A DNA stretch of 14,817 nt from JACVRW01 sp035645115 (lineage in GTDB: Bacteria; Actinomycetota; Thermoleophilia; Solirubrobacterales; Thermoleophilaceae): NCBI GenBank assembly GCA_035645115.1, contig DASQNF010000033.1:1-14817 (forward strand), written 5' to 3'. The position numbers and the translations under genes were made by a program. Position 1 is the first letter of the stretch; each line of letters begins with the position of its first letter. Below the pieces are notes generated by a model. That model was given only the letters and a program-made list of their open reading frames with translations, was not told the DNA's origin and searched no databases. Shown here piece by piece: positions 6,679 to 14,817 of the stretch.

Positions 6679-7563
6679 ATGGAAGCGATCACCCGCGCCG
6701 AGCCCGCTTGGGGGGTCGACTCCGAGTACGGGCGCCTGCTCGACGTCCTCCTGTGCCCACCCGACCACTTTCGCTGGCTGCCCACGAGCGCGATCTCGCG
6801 GGCGACGCTCGACAGCGGCCTCACGTTCAGCCGCGAGGACGCCCTGCGCCAGCACGCCGAGATGGTGAGCGTGTACGACCAGGCCGGCGTGCGGGTACAC
6901 CTGCTCGAGCCCGACCCGGCGCTCCCGTACCAGGTGTTCGCGCGCGACTCCAGCATCAACGTGCCGCAGGGCCCGATCGTGACTCAGTGCCATCAGTGGT
7001 GGCGCCGCGGCGAGTACGCGCCGGTGATCCGCTTCTACCAGCGCAGCGAGATCCCGATCCACCGCATGATCACCGCGGCCGCGCTCGAGGGCGGGGACTT
7101 CATGATCGTCGAGCCCGGAGTGGCCGTGATCGGGAACGGCGAGGAGCGCACCCAGGAGCCGGCGGCCAGGCAGCTCGCGCGCTGGCTCGAGGAGGACGGC
7201 TGGGAGGTGCGGATCGAGCGCATCCCGCCGCACTTCCTCCACATCGACGTGCTGGCGGCGATGCTCGCGGAGAAGCTCGCGGCGGTGTGCGTCGAGCAGG
7301 TGGGAACCGGCTTCGTGCGCTGGCTCGAGCAGAAGGGCGTCGAGATCCTGCCCGTGGCGCTCGCGGACGCGCTCAAGCTCGGGGTGAACGGCGTCAGCCT
7401 CGGCGAGGGCCGCGTGCTCACGAGTGCAGAGTCCAAGGACCTCAATGGGCGCTTGCGGGCGCTCGGCCTGACGGTCTTCGACCCGGAGCTGAGCGCCTTC
7501 ACGCGCGGCGGCGGGGGCGCACACTGCCTGATGCAGGCGCTTCGCCGAGAGCGCGTGGGCTGA
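6679..7563 (+). CDS. Guanidino-group hydrolase, DDAH / arginine deiminase superfamily
   Basis: The 294-residue soluble protein belongs to the guanidino-modifying enzymes with the beta/alpha-propeller fold. These cut C-N bonds of arginine, methylated arginine or related compounds through a Cys-His-Asp/Glu centre. Visible parts: SEYGRLLDVLLCPP (15-28), FARDSS (D90), ALEGGDF (E137, D140), GNGEERT (152-158), the catalytic His in FLHID (H188) and the nucleophile in the C-terminal GGGGAHC (C283). The set is complete, so the enzyme is probably active. Substrate is uncertain: dimethylarginine dimethylaminohydrolase is the closest label by size, but arginine or an ornithine-forming reaction is possible. 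The frame is open from an ATG at 6508; I start at 6679 because that is where family similarity begins and AAAGGG lies upstream (6661-6666). The gene diverges from acyP and converges on the decarboxylase with a 33-base gap. Confidence 0.8.
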   Translation: MEAITRAEPAWGVDSEYGRLLDVLLCPPDHFRWLPTSAISRATLDSGLTFSREDALRQHAEMVSVYDQAGVRVHLLEPDPALPYQVFARDSSINVPQGPIVTQCHQWWRRGEYAPVIRFYQRSEIPIHRMITAAALEGGDFMIVEPGVAVIGNGEERTQEPAARQLARWLEEDGWEVRIERIPPHFLHIDVLAAMLAEKLAAVCVEQVGTGFVRWLEQKGVEILPVALADALKLGVNGVSLGEGRVLTSAESKDLNGRLRALGLTVFDPELSAFTRGGGGAHCLMQALRRERVG

Positions 7564-7596
7564 GCGCGGCGACGCACGGCGGCGAGCTCGGGCGAG

Positions 7597-9066
7597 TCAC
7601 GACTCGATCGCCACTCGCAGCGTGCGCAGCTCGCGGTCGCTCGCGCCGCGCAGGCTGCCCCCGTGCGCGAGCGTCTGCTCGATGTAGTCGAGCGTCTCTG
7701 CGCTCAGGCGCTCGCCGGGCAGCACGTTCGGGATCCCGGGCGGGTAGGCGGCGAGCGACTCCGCAGCGACCCGGCCGACCGCCTCCCGCGCCGGCACGAT
7801 CTCCTGCGGACCCAGGAAGGCCTCGCGCGGAGTCATCACGAGCTCGCCCCAGGTCGGCGGCGGCGCGAAGGCGCGCGCGGCGGCCTCGCGCGGACGGGCG
7901 GCCACCGTGTCCACCGCGCGGCGGAGCGCCGCCAGCAGCCGCTCGGCCGACGCGCCGGCGTCCTCCCCCATCCCGAACACCGCGACCATCACGTTCTCGC
8001 CGGCCAGCTCCACGTTGACGTCGTCCTGCTCGCGCAGCAGGCGCGCCAGCTCGTACCCGCTGGCGGCGGTGCCGCGCACGTCGATCGCGAGCCGCAGCGG
8101 GTCGTAGTCGAACACTCCGGGCGCGCCCGCGAGGCCCTCGTCGAGCGCGTCGAGGCCGGGGATCTCCCGCACGGCGGCGCGCGTGCGGGCGAGTGCGGCG
8201 AGCGTCTCCCCGAGCTGCTCGCGCCCGCCCGTGGCGGCGCTCCTACGCGCGGCGTCGAGCGATCCGTACAGCAGGGCGTTCGGGCTCGTGGACTCGATCA
8301 GGGTCACGCAGCGGTCGACCACGCCCTCCTCGATCAGGTCGCCGTGCCCGAGATGGATCATCGCCGACTGGGTCAGGCTGCCGACGATCTTGTGCGTGCT
8401 CGAGATCACGAGGTCGGCGCCGAGCGCGAGGGCCGGGGCCGGCAGGTCCTCGTGGAACGCGAGATGAGCGCCCCACGCTTCGTCCACCACCAGCGGGACG
8501 CCGCGGGCGTGTGCCACCTGGGCGAGGCCGGCAACGTCCGCGACCGCCCCGAAGTAGGTGGGCGAGACCACGGTGGCGCCGACGGCGTCCGGGGTCTCCT
8601 CGAGCGCCCGCTCGAGCGACTCCGGGGTCATGCAGTGTGCGATGTGCAGCTCCTGGTCGAGCTCGGGCGCGACGAACGTGGGCCGCAGCCCGGACATGAC
8701 CAAGGCGTCGATCGTGCTCGAGTGCGCGTTGCGCTGGGTGACTACGCGGTGCCCGCTGTGGCCGAGCGCGAGCAGTGCCGCGTGGTTGCCCTGCGAAGCC
8801 CCGTTGACGAGCCACCACGTTCGCCGCGCGCCCCAGGCCTCGGCGGCCAGACGCTGGGCCTCGACGAACGGGGTGGGCTCCGGCCCCACGTCGATGCCCC
8901 AGGTGAGCGCGGGGATGTCGAGCGCCAGCGTGCGCTCGCCGAGCGCCTCGGTCAGGCCGGAGTCGGCCCCCGCGCCGCCCTTATGCCCGGGCACGTGGAA
9001 TCGACCCGGCCCGCGTTCGGCCATCGCGCGAAGCGCGTCGAGGTACGGCGTGCCGGCCTGGGACAT
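7597..9066 (-). CDS. PLP-dependent Orn/Lys/Arg decarboxylase (short form)
   Basis: The 489-residue protein is a fold-type-I PLP enzyme of the Orn/Lys/Arg decarboxylase family, in the short form that lacks the N-terminal wing domain of the E. coli enzymes and resembles Bacillus SpeA. It should decarboxylate a basic amino acid to a diamine or agmatine in the cytosol. Motifs: FHVPGHKGG (23-31), VNGASQGN (87-94) for phosphate binding, RNAHSS (112-117) with the ring-stacking His, VVDEAWGAH (193-201) with PLP-pyridine Asp D195, and SSTHKIVGSLTQ (222-232) with Schiff-base Lys K226. A C-terminal domain with AYPPGIPNVLPGE follows. Which of the three amino acids is used cannot be settled here. It sits 11 bases after the membrane-protein gene, last in the run from leuS, without a clear ribosome binding site, so it is probably cotranscribed. 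Confidence 0.88.
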   Translation of the reverse strand: MSQAGTPYLDALRAMAERGPGRFHVPGHKGGAGADSGLTEALGERTLALDIPALTWGIDVGPEPTPFVEAQRLAAEAWGARRTWWLVNGASQGNHAALLALGHSGHRVVTQRNAHSSTIDALVMSGLRPTFVAPELDQELHIAHCMTPESLERALEETPDAVGATVVSPTYFGAVADVAGLAQVAHARGVPLVVDEAWGAHLAFHEDLPAPALALGADLVISSTHKIVGSLTQSAMIHLGHGDLIEEGVVDRCVTLIESTSPNALLYGSLDAARRSAATGGREQLGETLAALARTRAAVREIPGLDALDEGLAGAPGVFDYDPLRLAIDVRGTAASGYELARLLREQDDVNVELAGENVMVAVFGMGEDAGASAERLLAALRRAVDTVAARPREAAARAFAPPPTWGELVMTPREAFLGPQEIVPAREAVGRVAAESLAAYPPGIPNVLPGERLSAETLDYIEQTLAHGGSLRGASDRELRTLRVAIES

Positions 9067-9077
9067 GGCCGGCGAGT

Positions 9078-9643
9078 CTACGTACCGCGTCCCTGGGCGG
9101 GTGGATCGTCGAGCGGCCGGGTGGGCTCGTCCGCCGGGCGTGGGGGCCCGGCCACCGATGCGCCGGGGGCGTCTCCGGCGCGCGGCGAATCGGCGCTCGC
9201 AGCCCGGTCCTCGGGCGCCCGGGTTCCCGGCCCGCCGCCGTGCGGCTCCACGGCCAGCGAGATGCGCGTGGTGGCGAGTATCCCGCCCGCCACCATCAGC
9301 GCGGCGCCGGCGAGCGCGAGCCAGATGCCCACCTCCTTGTCCACCTCGCCGACGGCGGCCGGCGGGTGGTTGACGATCTGGGAGACCACGATCACGAGCG
9401 TCGCGATCGCCACGGCGAGGCCGGCCGCCGGGGAGACCAGCGGCCTGAACAGTCCGATCCCGCCCGCGAGCTGGACGACCATGGCGAGCGCCGCGGCCAC
9501 GAGCACCAGGTCGAGCAACTCGAACACGGTGAAGGCGGTGCGGTCTTCATACCACTCGAGGAACAGGCTCACAGCCAGCAGCACGGCGCCGATGGCGGCC
9601 ACCAGCGGGCCGACGGGGATCTGCGTTGTCTCTCGCTCTGGGC

Positions 9644-9647
<4 letters not shown>
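9078..9647 (-). CDS. Four-helix membrane protein of unknown function
   Basis: I do not recognise a characterised family for this 189-residue protein. Hydrophobic segments lie at about 12-31, 45-63, 74-92 and 107-126, so it should have four membrane helices. A FLEWY sequence follows the first helix, a feature seen in several actinobacterial small membrane proteins with no known role. The last 55 residues (from about 135) are a Pro/Gly/Ala/Asp-rich, probably disordered tail. With an even number of helices, both ends should be on the same side of the membrane, probably the cytosol. The ATG at 9645-9647 overlaps the leuS stop as ATGA, which argues that it is a real, translationally coupled gene. 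It is followed 11 bases later by the decarboxylase. A role in transport or stress is possible but cannot be supported from sequence. Confidence 0.8.
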
Positions 9648-12073
<2,426 letters not shown>

Positions 12074-12103
12074 CGAAGCGGCAAGGGTACGCCAGCGGCT
12101 CGC

Positions 12104-13168
12104 TCAGGCTGCGACGATGCGCGTGGCCGCGGCCTTCCAGCTCGCACTCACGCGCTCGCCGGGCGCCAGGCCGAGCCGCTCGGCGGACTCGGTCGTTATC
12201 TCGGCCGCGAGCGGCTGCGCGGCCGAGAGGCCTAGCCGAACCCGGTTGCCGACAGTCGTGATCGAGAGCACCTCCGCCGCCAGCCGGTTCTGAACCGAGC
12301 CGCTCTCCTCCTGAGCCGCGGGGCCGATCGCGATCTCCCAGGGGTAGACGCTCACCGCCACCGGCCCCTCCGCGCGATCCACGCTCGTGACGCTGCCGCC
12401 CCCGTCGAGGTCCACCGTCGTCAGGCCGTGAGCGCCAGGCCGGGCCGTGCCGGTGAGCACCACGGCGCCCGTGAAGTCGGCCACGAACGCCGAGCCAGGC
12501 CGCGCGGCGAGGTCGCTCGGGCTGCCCTCCTGAATGATCCGCCCGGAGTCGATCACCCCCACCCGGTCGCCCAGCTGGGCGGCCTCGCCGAAGTCGTGGG
12601 TCACGAGCAGGGCCGGCGCCTCGGAGTCGCGCAACGCGGCGCCGAGCTCCCGCGCCGCGGAGGCGCGGCTGCGCGCGTCGAGCGCTGCCAGCGGCTCGTC
12701 CAGCAGCAGCGCGAGGGGCCTGCGGGCCAGGGCACGCGCGAGCGCGACCCGCTGGCGCTCGCCGCCCGACAGCGTGCGCGGGCGGTCCTCCGCCTTCGAC
12801 TCGACCCCGAAGCGGCCGAGCAGCTCGAGCGCGCGCCGGCGCCGCTCCTCACGGGCGATGCCGCGCAGCGGATAGGCCACGTTCTGCCAGGCGTTCAGGT
12901 GCGGGAAGAGCGCGTAGTCCTGGAACAGGTAGCCGCAGCGGCGCCGCTCGGGTGGCAGGTCGCGCCGGGCGCCGGTGTCGAGCCAGACCTCCTCGGCGCA
13001 TGTCACCCGTCCCCGCTCCGGTCGGAGCAGGCCGGCCGCGATCTTGAGCACGCTCGTCTTGCCCGCTCCGGACGGGCCTGCGAGCGCGAGGCACTCGCGC
13101 TGCTCGACCTCGACCTTTACGTCCAGGCGCAGGTCGCCGAGGCCGGTGCAGGCCTCAACGCGCAGCAC
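12104..13168 (-). CDS. modC: Molybdate ABC transporter, ATP-binding protein with TOBE domain
   Basis: The 354-residue ATPase powers molybdate import. The nucleotide-binding domain shows Walker A GPSGAGKT (31-38), Q-loop FQDYALFPH (Q83), signature LSGGE (133-137), Walker B LALLLDEP with D157 and E158, and switch His H191. The C-terminal region (about 290-352) is a TOBE/Mop-like domain, including VLSITTVGNRVRLGL and ITTESAERLGLAPGE. In ModC proteins this domain binds molybdate and feeds back on transport. This C-terminus, together with the ModA and ModB neighbours, separates it from sulfate or other importers. The start is GTG at 13166-13168 and overlaps the end of modB by 14 bases, so translation is coupled. 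The gene ends 30 bases before leuS. Confidence 0.9.
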   Translation of the reverse strand: MLRVEACTGLGDLRLDVKVEVEQRECLALAGPSGAGKTSVLKIAAGLLRPERGRVTCAEEVWLDTGARRDLPPERRRCGYLFQDYALFPHLNAWQNVAYPLRGIAREERRRRALELLGRFGVESKAEDRPRTLSGGERQRVALARALARRPLALLLDEPLAALDARSRASAARELGAALRDSEAPALLVTHDFGEAAQLGDRVGVIDSGRIIQEGSPSDLAARPGSAFVADFTGAVVLTGTARPGAHGLTTVDLDGGGSVTSVDRAEGPVAVSVYPWEIAIGPAAQEESGSVQNRLAAEVLSITTVGNRVRLGLSAAQPLAAEITTESAERLGLAPGERVSASWKAAATRIVAA

Positions 13169-13967
13169 CGCCGAGCGCCTCCGGTCCGCCCACCAGCTTC
13201 ACCGACAACAGGATTCCGGCCGAGGCTGCCACCAGCACCGCAGAGAGCGCGAGGGCGGAGTCGAAGTCCGACGCGAAGCGGTCGTAGATCGCGAGCGGCA
13301 CGGTCTGGGTGATGCCCTCGAACGAGCCGGCGAACATGAGCGTGGCGCCGAACTCCCCGAGGGCGCGGCCGAGCGCGAGCGCGGTGCCGGCCACGAGGCC
13401 GGGCAGCGCTACCGGGATCATCACGCGCGCGAAGCCGCGGGCCTCGGAGGCGCCGAGCGTGCGCGACGCGTCGAGCAGGGAGCGGTCCACCGCGGCGAAC
13501 GCGGCCTGCGCCTGGCGCAGGTAGAACGGCGAGGCCACGAACGTGAGCGCCACCACCACGCCCGCCGTCTCGAGCGCCAGCTCCACTCCGAGCGCCTCGA
13601 TCGTGCCGCCGAGGATGCCGGCGGGACCGACCGCGGCCAGCAGCGCGATGCCCGCCACGGCCGGCGGGAGCACCAGCGGCAGCTCCACGAGCGTGACCAC
13701 GAGGGACCTGCCCCGGAACCTGCGCGTGGCGAGCAGGTAGGCGGCGGGGGTGCCCACCAGGAGGATCAAGGCCAGCGAGATCGTGGTCGTCTTCAGGCTC
13801 AGCAGGAGCGCCTCTCGGGCGTTCTCCTCGCCGAGGCTCGCGATCAGGTCCGCCGGTGGGGTGTCGACGAAGATCGCGACGACCGGCAGCGTCAGGAAAG
13901 CGAGCGCCACGGTCAGGGCGAGCGCGAGCAGGGCCGGGAAGGCCGGGAAGGCCGGGAAGGCCCTCAC
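13155..13967 (-). CDS. modB: Molybdate ABC transporter, permease
   Basis: The 270-residue inner-membrane permease forms the channel for molybdate. It has hydrophobic segments around 12-34, 55-80, 90-115, 130-150, 185-205 and 237-260. The EAA loop that contacts ModC lies at 166-194 (DASRTLGASEARGFARVM, then PVALPG). The ModB hallmark GEFGATLMFAGSFEG is at 204-218, followed by TQTVPLAIY. Length is slightly above typical. The start is GTG at 13965-13967, overlapping the modA stop as GTGA. The N-terminus reads MRAFPAFPAFPALL because of a 9-base tandem repeat (three perfect copies), which is unusual for this family. The gene overlaps modC by 14 bases. Confidence 0.92.
   Translation of the reverse strand: MRAFPAFPAFPALLALALTVALAFLTLPVVAIFVDTPPADLIASLGEENAREALLLSLKTTTISLALILLVGTPAAYLLATRRFRGRSLVVTLVELPLVLPPAVAGIALLAAVGPAGILGGTIEALGVELALETAGVVVALTFVASPFYLRQAQAAFAAVDRSLLDASRTLGASEARGFARVMIPVALPGLVAGTALALGRALGEFGATLMFAGSFEGITQTVPLAIYDRFASDFDSALALSAVLVAASAGILLSVKLVGGPEALGGAAR
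13932..13958. repeat. Three-copy 9-bp tandem repeat at the start of modB
   Basis: GGCCGGGAA occurs three times head-to-tail (13932-13940, 13941-13949, 13950-13958) and is followed by GGCC. On the coding strand it gives three Phe-Pro-Ala units at residues 4-12 of ModB. Because the unit is a multiple of three, loss or gain of copies would keep the frame and only change the length of the N-terminus before the first membrane helix. Confidence 0.85.
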
Positions 13968-14719
13968 TTGATCGCGCCGAAGCCCCAGCGCTGGAGCGTG
14001 TCGTAGCAGTCGCCCCCCACGAGGCCGTCGAGGTACTCCTGCGCGAGCTGCCGCTCACTCGCGCCCTCGACCACCCCGGCTGCGTAGACCACCGCCGGCT
14101 GGAGCTCGCCCGGGAGCGGGATCGCGCGCAGCCTGCCGCGGGCGGCCTCGACGTCGCTCTGATAGACGAAGCCGGCGTCGGCCGCCCCCTGGATCAGCTT
14201 GCCGACGATGCCCTGCACCTCCGGCTCGTTCGAGCGGACGTTCGCAAGCATCGCCGCGGCGATGTCCTTCGGCAACCGTCCGAGCAGCTCGCGCGTGTAC
14301 GTGCCGACCGGCGTGGCCTCCGACCCGATCGCGAGCTTCACGCCCTCGCGTGCGACCTGCTCCACCGCTTCGATGTCGGAGTCCTCGGGCACGGCGATCA
14401 CGAGCGCGTTGGTAACGAATTCGACGGGCCTGGCGAGCAGGCCCTCCTCGTGCAGCTCCCGAGGCAGGTCGGTGTTCGCGGCCGCGTAGACGTCAGGCTC
14501 GAGGCCCTGCCGGATCTGGGCGGCGAGCTCCTGAGACCCGGCGAAGGACAGCTTCACGTCAGCCCCCTCGAAGCGCGCGCTGCACTCCTCGAGGGCGGTG
14601 TGCAGCGAGGACGCGGCGGACACGACCAGGCGGGGCTCGTCGCGCTCGCCGCCCGCGCCCGGGGATCCGTCCTCATCGTCGCTGCCGCAGCCCGCGAGCA
14701 GGACGGCCGCCGCGAGCAC
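13964..14719 (-). CDS. modA: Molybdate-binding lipoprotein of the ABC transporter (start uncertain)
   Basis: This lipid-anchored substrate-binding protein (251 residues from GTG 14719) captures molybdate or tungstate and delivers it to ModB. Family features: VSAASSLHTALEE near the N-terminus with anion-binding Ser, LSFAGSQELAAQI with a second Ser, PDVYAAAN, ATPVGTYTRELL, VRSNEPEVQGIVGKL, and AGFVYQSDV with the conserved Tyr. A lipobox LLAGC lies at the start (Cys 11 from this GTG), followed by an Asp/Gly-rich linker. The GTG start gives a signal peptide without basic residues. The same frame stays open upstream and adds LRRLTAT before the hydrophobic core, as a lipoprotein signal normally needs. 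I see no ATG, GTG or TTG for that form in the window, so the true start may be a CTG (14738-14740 or 14729-14731) or lie beyond the edge. The stop overlaps modB (GTGA). Confidence 0.88.
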   Translation of the reverse strand: MLAAAVLLAGCGSDDEDGSPGAGGERDEPRLVVSAASSLHTALEECSARFEGADVKLSFAGSQELAAQIRQGLEPDVYAAANTDLPRELHEEGLLARPVEFVTNALVIAVPEDSDIEAVEQVAREGVKLAIGSEATPVGTYTRELLGRLPKDIAAAMLANVRSNEPEVQGIVGKLIQGAADAGFVYQSDVEAARGRLRAIPLPGELQPAVVYAAGVVEGASERQLAQEYLDGLVGGDCYDTLQRWGFGAIK

Positions 14720-14756
14720 GGTGGCCGTCAGGCGCCGCAGGGGCGCCGCGCCGTGC

Positions 14757-14803
14757 GCGAGCCGGGCGGGCGCCGCCGTGGGAGGAGCGAGCCGGGCGGG
14801 CGC
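14757..14803. repeat. 17-bp direct repeat at the right window edge
   Basis: GCGAGCCGGGCGGGCGC occurs at 14757-14773 and 14787-14803, exactly 30 bases apart. Read on the - strand in the modA frame, each copy encodes an Ala-Pro-Ala-Arg-Leu-Ala stretch with a ten-codon period, and the frame has no stop up to the window end. It could be the leader of modA, the end of an upstream gene, or untranslated DNA. The repeat is seen directly; its role is unknown. Confidence 0.6.
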
Positions 14804-14817
14804 GGCTGGCGCAGCCG

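Noticed and set aside
6639..6959. N-terminal extension of the acylphosphatase frame
   Set aside because: Acylphosphatases are about 90 residues, and the extension has no similarity to the family and overlaps the divergent hydrolase gene.
12074..12103. A T-box or other leader RNA controlling leuS
   Set aside because: The gap to modC is only 30 bases, too short for a T-box, and no specifier or antiterminator structure is visible.

Overview
The window is very G+C-rich (about 70% or more by eye), has tightly packed genes with 4-base stop/start overlaps, and uses many GTG starts. This points to a high-GC actinobacterium. The order leuS ... comEA-comEC-holA-rpsT, plus the look of the S20, ALDH and ComEC proteins, is most like the class Thermoleophilia (Solirubrobacterales). 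That placement comes from remembered gene order and protein character, not from a search. The window begins exactly on a BamHI site (GGATCC), which may be a cloning boundary.

Left part (1-2761): the 3' end of rpsT (ribosomal protein bS20) on the + strand, then a complete aldehyde dehydrogenase on the same strand. The dehydrogenase converges on holA (DNA polymerase III delta subunit, - strand) with a 17-base gap. holA and rpsT are frequent neighbours; here the ALDH gene lies between them.

Middle (2762-7563): a competence pair, comEA-comEC, on the - strand with an ATGA overlap. It encodes a membrane-anchored DNA receptor and the inner-membrane DNA channel. A strong 9-bp hairpin separates comEC from holA. 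Upstream lie acyP (acylphosphatase, - strand) and, diverging from it across 40 bases, a guanidino-group hydrolase of the DDAH/arginine deiminase superfamily (+ strand).

Right part (7597-14817): everything is on the - strand and looks like one long run. modA-modB-modC (molybdate ABC importer, overlapping genes) is followed after 30 bases by leuS (leucyl-tRNA synthetase). Then come a four-helix membrane protein of unknown function (ATGA overlap) and an Orn/Lys/Arg-type PLP decarboxylase (11-base gap). The decarboxylase converges on the guanidino hydrolase, so two enzymes that may act on arginine-type substrates face each other.

Overall this is ordinary chromosomal core sequence plus a transporter operon. 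I see no mobile element, CRISPR array, phage gene, tRNA or rRNA, and no gene-free stretch over 300 bases. I did not find a convincing new biological system. The most interesting leads are the unusual operon joining (mod-leuS-membrane protein-decarboxylase), small repeats and palindromes in the intergenic regions around comEA and acyP, and a 9-bp tandem repeat at the start of modB.
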